Source of the DNA: Coturnix japonica
Taxonomy: Eukaryota; Chordata; Aves; Galliformes; Phasianidae
DNA: 64,000 bases
Direction: 5' to 3'
Assembly: GCF_001577835.2 (NCBI RefSeq)
Contig: NC_029521.1
Span: 16,685,605-16,749,604 of the forward strand
The position numbers and the translations under genes were made by a program. Below the pieces are notes generated by a model. The model ran no database searches. It was given only the letters and a program-made list of their open reading frames with translations, and had not been told where the DNA came from. Below, piece after piece: positions 42,301-51,029 of the stretch; position 1 is the stretch's first letter, and every line of letters begins with the position of its first letter.

Positions 42301-44872
42301 TTTGCACCCACAGCTTTGGCAATCAATCATTCATTACATAAATGCCACATTTTTCTTTTTAACCTCTCACTGCATGTTTTTTTCAGTCTCAAAGGTTCTA
42401 AACTAGGTATTAGGATAGATGAAGTCTATATGCAAACTAGCTGCTTTTGTATACATGCAGTTGTCAGTACGACCTTTTCTAAAGGGTGGTGGTATAACTG
42501 GTACCAAATTCAGTGACTGCTATTCAGACACATTTATTTCTGCATGCAGTGCAAGACAACAATCCAAAGGACATTCATCTCTCTTCCTACACACACATTT
42601 CTCTCATTTTTAGAGCAATCCATCATTCAGTCACTGCAAAAACCGTAGCTCATATTGTTTCCATAAGTCTCAGCTTACACTCCATTTCTACACCTGAGCA
42701 CCCCCTGCACTCCTTCCATAGCTTTAAGCAATCTTATGAACTGTAAGGATTACTGTGAAAGAGCAGCCTGGTGGTTTATGCCAATCACCTTCCCCATCAA
42801 ATCACCTCAATAAAGCCAGCTGGTCTGAGCTCACTGCTGCCAATAACCTGTTACATATGCTGATTTGCAGCATATTTTAAATGTACTCTACTCAACATGC
42901 TTTGAAGTGATTTTCCCTCATTATAATACCCACCAATTTAAGCAGCTGTGTATACAAAATGACACCACAACAGCAGGACTTGTTCTAGCCTGTAATTTGC
43001 TGCAAAGGCAGCTTCAGAGGTTAGAATGAACAAAACGATTCTTCGCCCTATGCCCCAGAAATCAGGAAGTAATTATTTAGTGAAGTTTCCAATGGAAACT
43101 CTCATAGCTCAGTTGTATTTTCTCAAGAAGAGGTATATAAGTTGTGCCTACTTCCGAAAAAGTTTAGGCACTTTGAACAAAATTCTTTTTTATACATTTT
43201 TTTTTTTCAGTGGTTTGAAAAATGCTACAGTCAAACTCTTTTCAAGACACTAAATTCATTTTAAAAAATGTCTTAGTCCTATTTTCTCCCTTCCAGAAGA
43301 TTCAGGCCTTTCAGACCCTCAAGAACCAAACGACAAAGGCATTGCATTAATGTCACTAAATGGAAATGCCAGAAAAAGGCAGGTTTCTAACTCCTTCACC
43401 CTCCCCTCGCTGAAGTCACTCTGCACACAGCTAAGCCTTTCTGGCCATGACATTCACCAGTCACAGACTGTAACTCCACAGGTTACAGTCTGTAATCTTC
43501 TTCTGGATGACTATAGGAGAAGCTCTATCAATTCATTTATTTATTTGTAAAGTGTAGAACTTTTCCATGCCTTGCCATTTTTTTTTTCCAAGCAGAAATA
43601 AATCTTACCTTTGCTCTGTCCCAGATCTTTTCTTCCATACGGAATTCTGTTAACAGAAAGAATGTACCCATCTTCTGTTATCACTTCATACTCCTCACTG
43701 GGGTAGCCCCTGAACATAATAATTTGACTCTGAAGAAAGAGAAGAAATCAGCTTGGAGTCAGACTGCCAGCCTGCTTCATTCATTAACATGCTCAGAGTA
43801 CTCCAGGCTCCTTCCCAACAGCAAGGTGAAATTACAGGACGTGGTAGGAGCGTGCCATAGCCATTCCTCCACCCTCCACAGACAGGTTTCTTCTAAGACC
43901 TACGCCAGGCAGGAGCCTGCCGGAGTACAAGCATTAACCCAGGGACTTCAGAGGACTTGTCTGCCTATCCCCATCCACTGTCACACCTTTGTTAAAGCGC
44001 AAAAGAAGACTGCAGCATTGAAAATGGGGTTCTGGTAACAGGGCAAAGCTCTGGGACAGAAACAGCAGGCAAAAAGTGACATTTCAAACTTGGACATTCC
44101 CTGATTCCAGGATTCTCTCTCAAGAAAAGTAGTATCTTCCAAAAACAAACGAGCACAGCAACACCTGGTACCACAGCAGCATGCGGAGGATGAAAAGGAA
44201 GGAAAACGCCTGCGTGGGCACTGCCACAGGTGCTGCAGGGCAATGTCACAACACTGAACCTGGAGTTCATGCAGTGCTTGGACACCAGGTTTGATTTTGG
44301 GAGGTGCTGCGTGGAGCCGGGAGCAGCAGACTCCTCATGGGACATTATCAACCAGGGGGAATCTACATAAGTTCATGTCACTTTGGAAGGGAAGGACAGA
44401 ACAGGAAGGCAAGCAGCTGTCGCTGCAGCCGCAGCAGGACGGTACTAACAACACGTACATTCTGTAAGCACGCTATTTTCTAGCAATTAAGCAGAGAAGT
44501 GGCAAAACGCACACAGCTGGCTCAGAAGTCACAGGAGAGAGATCGACTACCGGCATCAGGGGACCAAGCAGGACTCGAATGAGCGGTGCGGGACACCGGG
44601 GCCAGCAGCAGCAGGGGCCACCATCCCGGAACGACACGGCACAACGCACCTCCGAGCTCACGCTGCCGCCCTTCAGAGGCTGCAGCCACAGCACCGATGC
44701 CGGCCCGGTTCTCCCCCTCGCTACAACCCGCCCCGCCCCAGCGCCGTTCCCCCGCCCCGCAGCTCACGATGTTCATGTTCGTCTCAGGGTCCACGTTCCT
44801 TCTCCCGACGGCGAACGCTCCCGGCATGACGACGCTGTACAGCAACACGGCGGCAGGCAGCAGGCCCCGCAT
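33322..44872 (-). CDS. LIPA: Lysosomal acid lipase / cholesteryl ester hydrolase, nine coding exons
   Basis: Hydrolyses cholesteryl esters and triglycerides delivered to lysosomes. Coding exons in transcript order: 44768-44872, 43609-43729, 40097-40295, 39632-39741, 38979-39115, 37432-37578, 36001-36072, 34378-34449 and 33322-33555. All have GT-AG borders and phases that join to 398 residues plus stop (human 399). Residues 1 to about 20 form a signal peptide, followed by VDPETNMN as in mammals. The alpha/beta hydrolase core has the oxyanion block FLQHGLLAD, the nucleophile elbow GHSQG (Ser173), Asp344 in GGQD and His373 in EWEHLD. An Asn-Met-Ser sequon spans the exon 6/7 junction. Exon lengths 199, 110, 137, 147, 72 and 72 follow the acid lipase family pattern. 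It starts in a CpG island and faces IFIT5 head to head. A 5' noncoding exon, as in human, may exist but is not resolved. Confidence 0.97.
34788..35303 (+). mobile_element. Galluhop-like mariner, internally deleted
   Basis: A Tc1/mariner DNA transposon relic in LIPA intron 7, about 515 bp long. The ends are imperfect inverted repeats: a TGCTCCAGAAGTAATG-like left end, and its counterpart CATTACTTTCAAAGCA at the right, each next to TA as expected for mariner target sites. The plus strand carries a decayed transposase N-terminus (words equivalent to [14 protein letters not shown] of the HTH_48 domain, around 34975-35015). A jump then leads to the C-terminal CIANSGDYV region near 35170, so the DDE catalytic core is missing. 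The length and internal deletion resemble the roughly 550-bp Galluhop derivatives of chicken. The remaining frame is broken by several changes, so it is non-autonomous and dead. Confidence 0.8.
36771..36953 (+). mobile_element. CR1 LINE 3' tail
   Basis: Lies in LIPA intron 6, antisense to the gene. It contains the hallmark CR1 3' sequence (CCTGGAGGTGTTCAAG, then TGGGCAGCCTGATCTAGTG, then CCCTTCCAACCTA) and ends in a CCTATGA-type tail resembling the family's ATTCTATG repeats. It is strongly 5'-truncated. A CR1-like word run repeated near 36860 (TGGCCTGATTTAGTGG) suggests a small internal duplication. Confidence 0.92.
40296..43608 (-). other. LIPA: LIPA intron 2
   Basis: The longest LIPA intron, about 3.3 kb. 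I see no embedded gene. It contains a C-run followed by a T-run at about 41718 and a perfect 12-bp inverted repeat at 43463-43493, near the splice donor of exon 2. No retroposon was recognised inside it. Confidence 0.85.
43463..43493. repeat. Perfect 12-bp inverted repeat, 7-base loop
   Basis: ACAGACTGTAAC, loop TCCACAG, then GTTACAGTCTGT. The arms pair with no mismatch. It lies in LIPA intron 2, 116 bases past the exon 2 donor on the gene strand, so the nascent transcript could fold there. It is too short for a microRNA precursor. Confidence 0.85.
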
Positions 44873-45290
44873 CCTGCCGGGCTGGGGGAGGCCCGGCGGC
44901 TCGCAGGGCTCGAGGAAGCAGCTCTGAGGCGGCTGTGCAAGAAAGCGGCCCGCTGCCGGCTTATGTTCCTCCTTCGCCGAGCCCCGTACCGGCACGGCAC
45001 CGCGTGACACGGCGGGGGCGGGCGCCCGCTGACAGGACGAGGACGGGGCTGCGCAGCCCCGAGCGGCTGAAGGCGTGAGGCCGGGCCAGGCGTGTCCCGC
45101 GGCCCTCCCGCCTCCCCCCGGCCCGGGAGCCGCGACGGGAGGAGGGCGCGGGGCCGGCGGCGGCGCTCGGACCACGCGACGCGGCCTATCGCGGCCCGAG
45201 GGGCGGGGGCCATCCCTACCCACCGCCTCTCGCCGGCTGCGCGGCCTTAGGCAGCGTGATTCAGCGCTTCTCCAACCCCCCCATCCCCGA
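44560..45290 (-). promoter_or_regulatory. LIPA: CpG island promoter of LIPA
   Basis: About 700 bases of very GC- and CpG-rich DNA covering LIPA coding exon 1 and its upstream region, with no obvious TATA box; this is a housekeeping-type promoter. The bases ACCGCGTGAC at 44999-45008 match 7 of 10 positions of the CLEAR consensus GTCACGTGAC bound by TFEB at lysosomal genes, about 130 bases before the start codon. Long open frames on both strands here are a by-product of GC content. Confidence 0.8.
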
Positions 45291-45299
45291 ACTCGCTTT

Positions 45300-48240
45300 T
45301 AAAAAGCTCTTTAGACTGAAATTGTACCAGTGCCCCCGCAGCACCTCGTGAATGTGCAGGTTTCTGCCCCGATGACCCCTCAGCCCGACCGCAGTCCCAT
45401 CTGCACCCACGGGCACTCCGTGGTCATTCCTGAGGGCTTCAAAGCGTTGCAGCCAGCACCGTTATCCTCGCACAAAGAAAAGACCATCGTCACTGAGCAC
45501 AATCTAAATATGTCAAATCTAATACAAGCAGGCTTGAATTACATGCAGGTACACAGTTCCAGCAGCTTGCTGCGAGCCTGCTCCATCCTGGTGCTCTGAG
45601 GCAATGAGCTGGCAGCACATGTAACATCTGTCATGTCCCAGAGCAGCACCTGTGGTCAAGTGGTGTGTGGCCGTGCTTGCAATACTTGGACCGCATACAG
45701 CCCTGAAGTACAAACAATTCACATCACTTGCACATAGTAATATCCTTGGGATAGTACTGAAACCTGAAATAAAATACATTGTAGTAGAGCAGTCGTGTCA
45801 GGAAAGCGTTTCTGTTTATTCAGAGAGTGGTAAGATTGTCATGATGTTTTCAATTTCAGAAGTGCCACGTAGGGGGGCTGTGATGTGGGCCTGGCGCAGG
45901 ACAAACCAAACACAGAGTTAACTCACTGCCAGCACCATGCTTTGAGAGTAGTCCTACAACTTTCCATGAGAAGGGATGAAATTCTTCCACCCAGCAAACT
46001 GATAAGTGTCTCATTTTCAGTTAATGAGGTTAAAGCTCAGCTCAGGCTTGGAGGTATCGTGAGCTGCAGTACAGTACAGGCTGCAGTGTACATACATGGG
46101 ATTTAAGGCTGAGGTAATCGTTACCTCCTGTACAACATGGTGTGTTTCAATTTCTGTCTTCCCCAAGAGGGGCACCTTTGGGTAGAATCCACGTTCAGAA
46201 GCAGCCTACCACAAAATATGGGGAGTCTCAAGTGCTCTTTTAAAAAGTCTGTAATCCTTTCTTTCATCTTTCTCAGCAATGAACATGGTAAGACCACACA
46301 TGAGCTGCATTTAGGAAAAGACGCCAGAAGAAAAGAGCTATCTTGGGCACTTCAGCACCATTGCATCCACTAGTTTTGACACACAGAGGAGTCCTGGACA
46401 CTCAGTGAAAGTGGCACCTTTCTGTTCTTGGACTGAATTTCACAGGATCACATTTTATTTTCAGAAGTTGGGTAACTGAAGTAATGCTCAGCTGTGTATG
46501 TGGGGTTTCAAGAAGAGTAATTACAGGGTTCTTTTCTCCTCAGAGGAAAACACAAATTACAAAATACCAACAATGCTGTTCTCAAGCATAGTAATTAGAT
46601 GCTAACTAGGTTTAATGGAAACTAGATATTTAAATGATCCAATTATTTGCAATGGCATGTTTTCTTTACATTGTTTCAGTAAAGGAAACAGCATTTCAGA
46701 CCATTATTTGGCTGAGCTAATGTCACTGGGAGAGAATCCCTTGTCAGCATGTATGAGCTCCGAGGAACTGTACAGGCATGAGTTTTCTCTCTAAAATGCA
46801 TAGATATTTTTGAAGTCATTCCCTTTTCTTTTATATGTACGAAACAGTCAAGTAAGTAAAGCTTTTGTGTTAAATATGAAGGCAGTTGTTTCTGTTTATT
46901 TCTTCATGTACTTTCCACGAATCTCTTACATTTGCTACTAATGGCCATATTATATTTGTATGTCAACACTGACACATGGACTAGATTTTCCAAAAGTACT
47001 TTTAAAATCAAACAAGAATGCTTCAGCAAGGTTTCCCAAATTAACAAGGAGATGATATAATTGCTAATTAGATCTCAGTCCTCCTCTCTAACTTGGTTTA
47101 TCTATGTTTTCTTCTGCTTTATCACCATCTTATTTGCACCTCCTCAAATTCCAGATTAGCCTCCAAGCTCAGGCTCTTTCCCACTTCCCTGCTTAATGCT
47201 GAAGATACCATGACTGACAGCTGCTGCAGGAAGATACATCTCCAGGACAAGCACACCAAGGCTCTTGCTTATGGAGGGGATTTCTGCCCCTTCTCCTGAA
47301 GGCTGCTCCTCTGAGCCTTAAGATTAGCAGCTTTGGGCTGACTGTACCTCATCAGCCACTGGAGTCCTTTCTTGGGCATACACTGTTGAAAGTGGTGGCT
47401 TCTTTCTCTCCACAGAATTTGCTTTGGATCACTTTTATAGGTTTGCTAACATGTTTTTAGACCTCTTTCTTTCTTCTGCAGCTTTTGGTTATGTCTGCAT
47501 TTACTGTGTCACACTATTTACACATGTCAATTACTATTTATTTCATTACTTCGTTACCATTTAGTCTAGGCAGGCCTGCTTTTTTGCCTAATTACAAATG
47601 GGTTGTTAACATCCACAGGACTCCAGCACCAATATTGAGCCCCATCTCTTTCTGGCCATGCAGCTGTGTAACACAGTATTGCTCTCATTAAAGCAGCTTT
47701 GCACTGTGTTTGCATGGCCTGAGGGCTGGGGCGTGTCATGCCTGTTCTGCTGGAGCTCATCTCCACCCGTTCAAATCTTGCTTGGCTTGGTACAACTGTG
47801 ACAGCAATTGCCTCAATACACCAGGTGTCTGTGTCTGATTTGCTCAGCATTTGTTTATCTTTGTGGTGTAAAACTGTAATTTGTCAGGAGGAGCAGCAGC
47901 AAGCAGTTGCTTCAGGTAGTGCAAGTCATTGGGGACAACTAATACAATGACAGCATGGAGCAGTGTAGGGCTGGTTGGATAGCAGAGCCCTCAGGAAGCA
48001 GCGGCAGAGGATATAGCATAGAGGAGGGCAAGCAAAGGATGATGCTACATGGATGTATGTGTAAAACACAACACTGGTAAAATAGAAGCCTAATTCATGG
48101 GGTAAAACCATACATAGATTCATCAGCAAAGGCAGGAGGGGAACGACCCCAAGACCCCGCCTATGTATGATAACCAGGTCAAGCTATACTAACCTGAAAT
48201 ACTCTCCTTATCATAGATGCCTTTGCATTTGAGCAAAGTC
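45300..48240. other. Intergenic DNA between LIPA and IFIT5 promoters, left part
   Basis: I see no gene, RNA or confidently named repeat. In mammals this interval holds an array of IFIT genes; no TPR-coding sequence is visible here on either strand. Confidence 0.55.
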
Positions 48241-48247
48241 AATGCTT

Positions 48248-48431
48248 TGAGCTGTTAGCAGCTGTTGCCATGGGCTCTGTAACACAATTTAGTGCATGGC
48301 ACAAAGCCAAGATGAAAACAGTGCAGAGTGATTCATGAGTTTCTGTTCTCCATCTGGCAGCTTTTGCAGCTCCTTGCAGATTCAGAGAGAAAGCTTGCTT
48401 TCACTTCCTCTTTCTCTCATCATCATGTGAG
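48248..48431 (+). repeat. Upstream decayed copy of the IFIT5 promoter module
   Basis: Aligns by eye over about 150-180 bases with 50742-50920 at roughly three-quarters identity. Shared stretches include the GAGCTG-TAG-AGCTGTT start, AAAGCCAA-ATGAAAA, GCAGAGTGA and AAGCTTGCTTTCACTT. In this copy both ISREs are imperfect: AGTTTCTGTTCTCC at 48338-48351, and TTTCACTTCC in the distal copy, each one base off the TTTCNNTTTC core. No TATA-like box or IFIT first exon is evident after it. It is either the relic of a lost IFIT paralogue or a duplicated regulatory element. Confidence 0.75.
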
Positions 48432-48439
48432 AGCTGGTG

Positions 48440-49790
48440 GAACAGAAAACAAACACAAAGTACTGAACCAGAAATGGAGGGCAGAGCACAGCTAAGTTCT
48501 GGGAAACCTGAGTGCAAGGTGCAGGGGGAAAAAGGGGTGGGTGAACACAGAGCGTGCAGAAAGGGAAGGAAGGGCTGAAAGGAGAAGAGATGGAGGAAGG
48601 GTTTGCCTTCAGAGATCCATCTAATCGTATCACTCATGACTTGCCAGCTTAGTTCTGTAACTTAGTATAACAGATAGTGGCTCTTGGGAAATACAAACAG
48701 TACACTTTCAAAACACTGCTGTTAAGGTACATGTTTTGGTCTACAACAAGCATCATAAGGTGTAACAGTGTCAGTCACTCATACAGCAACAAGATGATTG
48801 AACTGCCAGTGCCCTGGTAGCCAGCACAAATGCTCCAGAGAGAGTGCACCTCACACCTCAGCTCTCACTCAAAGGCTCTTTCATAATACAAGCCAAAGCG
48901 AACAGGAACCTAACAGTGTGCTCAGTCATGCCTGTGGTTAACCAATGTCTGCTGACCAAACGTAGAGAGATTTGTCCTAGCTTTCTAGCAGCCAGCTTTT
49001 ACTCTTTCAAAGGTGGCCCTACATAGGGAAAAGTGAGGGAGGGGGAAGAGAAGAGGGATGAGGAACACATTAGTGCTCAAAGCTGCTGAAAGCGACCGTA
49101 AGGTTGAAGCCAGGAACCTGTGATTACCTACAGTGTTGATCTTGGCTGTGGTGGAAAAATGGCACATTAGGGGATCCCACTACCATCTGCAATCCTGAAG
49201 TTTCTTGCATCAGCGTTGTTTCCCTCCAGATCCTCCATGAAGGTGGCAGGGAAATGCTCAGGGAATGGCTCATGAAGGTTCCCAAGGCCTGACTTGCACA
49301 TCCCTGCTCCCCTCCATGCCCTGCCACCTGAGCCCTTTGCCTCTTTGCTGCCTCTCTTTTCCTGCAGAAACAAACAAACAAACAGACAAACAAACCAAAA
49401 AAAAAAAACAGTAAGAAAAAGGTGAGCTTGAAATTTTGCTGAGTCAGGCTCAGTCTTTATCATAGTGAGGCACAGTGATGCAAGAAATCAATGTCTTGTG
49501 CTCTGTCTCCTGTGTGCTTTGGAGGATTGCACTGGACTGTCACCACCCAGGGGAATATTTGTGCAAGCATAGCTTTGCAGTGCTCACCCTGTGTCTGGTG
49601 GATGAGGAGGAATGCTGCTGGCCAAGGCACTAGTGGAGACAACTGGGTCAATTCTAAAATATCAGAAGTCATGCAGGCAGGGCAAAAGGCCCAGGGATCT
49701 TCTTCTAGAGCTTAGGGAGAAAAAGAAAGTGCATGGCCATTGGACATGAGTTTAGGCAAAATGGGAATATTACAGAGAGTCTGTTTGCCA
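48440..49790. other. Intergenic DNA between the two IFIT promoter copies
   Basis: No IFIT exon remnant or other gene could be recognised. It includes a purine-rich stretch around 48530-48600 and an AAAC-type repeat at 49368-49409. Confidence 0.5.
49368..49409. repeat. (CAAA)n / A-rich simple repeat
   Basis: Seven or so CAAA-type units with one interruption, running into an A-run. Confidence 0.9.
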
Positions 49791-49799
49791 CAGCAGGGA

Positions 49800-50665
49800 G
49801 AAAATGATGGTTGTCAAAGCTCAGTTAGAAGCTGTAAGGGAACAACAAAAGAGCTTCTTCAGATATATTCACAGCAAACAGGACCAGAGATAAATTGTTT
49901 CATCGCTTGATAAAAACAGACACCTCAGAAATAGGACTGCAGGCAAAGCAGAGATATTTAATGCCATCTATGCCTCTCTCTTGGACACTGATGGGCCCTG
50001 GAACCACCAGGGCCCTGAGCTGGAAGACCATGATTATATGAATGATGAACTACCAGCCAAACCCAAATCTGTACTGGACTTGCTGCTTCAGATGCATGCA
50101 CATACATCTATGGGGCCTGATGGGATTTATCCCATGGAACTCAAAAATCTGGCTGATGGAATCATGAGAACTCTCTCTGTTGTTTTTCAGCAGTCTTGGG
50201 AACATAGATTAGTTCCAGCTGAACGGAAACTAGTAAATATTGTCCTAGTTTTCAAGAAATAAGACCCTTTAAGTACAGGCCTGGCAGTGTCACTTCAATG
50301 TTCCATAAAATTAAAGAGTTAGTTATTCTTGGACTTACTGAAAAACGCCCAAAAGACAGTACTGTTGTGGGTCACAGCAAACACAGGCTCATGAGGGGAA
50401 AGTCATGTTTAACAAACTTAATATCTTTTTACAACAAGGTTAGCCACATACTTGACTAAAGGAAGCCGGTTATATAGTATTTTAGGAATCTCAGCAAAGC
50501 TTTCAATACTGTTTTTCTCCTTCTGGTCAAATCATCCAGCACACAACTAGACAAAAACAGAAAGTGGTGAGTGAAGAATTGGACGACCGATTGAGTTCAA
50601 AAGGTCATAATAATTGGGGTAACATCAGGCTGGTGGCCAGCCACTTGTGGGGTCCACCCAAGACA
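49800..50665 (+). mobile_element. CR1 LINE ORF2 fragment (reverse transcriptase)
   Basis: One plus-strand frame, 49981-50262, encodes a piece of CR1 reverse transcriptase. It includes SMGPDGIYPMELKNLADGI (family consensus KSxGPDGIHPxVLKELADVI), then SVVFQQSWE and IVLVFKK. Flanking DNA continues the match on both sides, upstream to a decayed KSFFRYIHS-like stretch and downstream through the HGFTKGKSCLTNL and DFSKAFDT equivalents to the WWPVTSG-like word at about 50630. Frameshifts and stops break it, so it is inactive. It sits between the two copies of the IFIT promoter module and ends about 75 bases before the functional one. Confidence 0.88.
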
Positions 50666-50830
50666 GAGCAGCCACTCAGCCATGGGCTGCACTGGCTGGG
50701 TAGTTCTCAGTGCTAGCAATTGGGGGCTATATGCAAATACGGAGCTGCTAGTAGCTGTTACCATGAGCTCCACAACACAAGTCAATGTGTGGCATAAAGC
50801 CAAAATGAAAAAAACGCAGAGTGACTCGTA

Positions 50831-50844
50831 AGTTTCTATTTCCC
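50831..50844 (+). promoter_or_regulatory. IFIT5: ISRE of IFIT5 (distal)
   Basis: AGTTTCTATTTCCC is an exact match to the interferon-stimulated response element AGTTTCNNTTTCNY bound by ISGF3 and IRFs. It lies about 90 bases before the TATA-like box. Confidence 0.88.
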
Positions 50845-50875
50845 AGCCAGTTGCCTTGCAGCTCAGGAAGCTTGC

Positions 50876-50885
50876 TTTCACTTTC
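50876..50885 (+). promoter_or_regulatory. IFIT5: ISRE core of IFIT5 (proximal)
   Basis: TTTCACTTTC matches the TTTCNNTTTC core. Together with the distal site it gives the paired-ISRE arrangement usual in IFIT promoters. Confidence 0.8.
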
Positions 50886-50928
50886 TGATTCCCAATATCA
50901 TACACACTAATCATGTGCACACTATAGC

Positions 50929-50938
50929 ACATAAAAGG
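50929..50938 (+). promoter_or_regulatory. IFIT5: TATA-like box of IFIT5
   Basis: ACATAAAAGG lies about 100 bases before the start codon, which predicts transcription starting near 50960 and a 5' UTR of about 70 bases containing the purine-rich GAAA tract at 50994-51023. Confidence 0.65.
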
Positions 50939-51029
50939 CAACTCACAACTGCAGGAAGCAGCTCTTGGGCTTGAAAGCTACCTGGAGAGAAGCAGAGAAA
51001 GGAAGAGAAAGAAAGAAAGAAGGCAAATC

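Larger units (their letters stand above)
50742..50920 (+). repeat. IFIT5-proximal copy of the duplicated promoter module
   Basis: Partner of the block at 48248-48431, spaced about 2.5 kb apart in direct orientation. This copy contains the intact ISREs of IFIT5 and is followed by the TATA-like box and first exon. Confidence 0.75.

Noticed and set aside
44522-45223. Long open frames on both strands at the LIPA CpG island
   Set aside because: Only the LIPA exon 1 part, 44768-44872, is supported by splice sites and homology; the rest is a GC effect.
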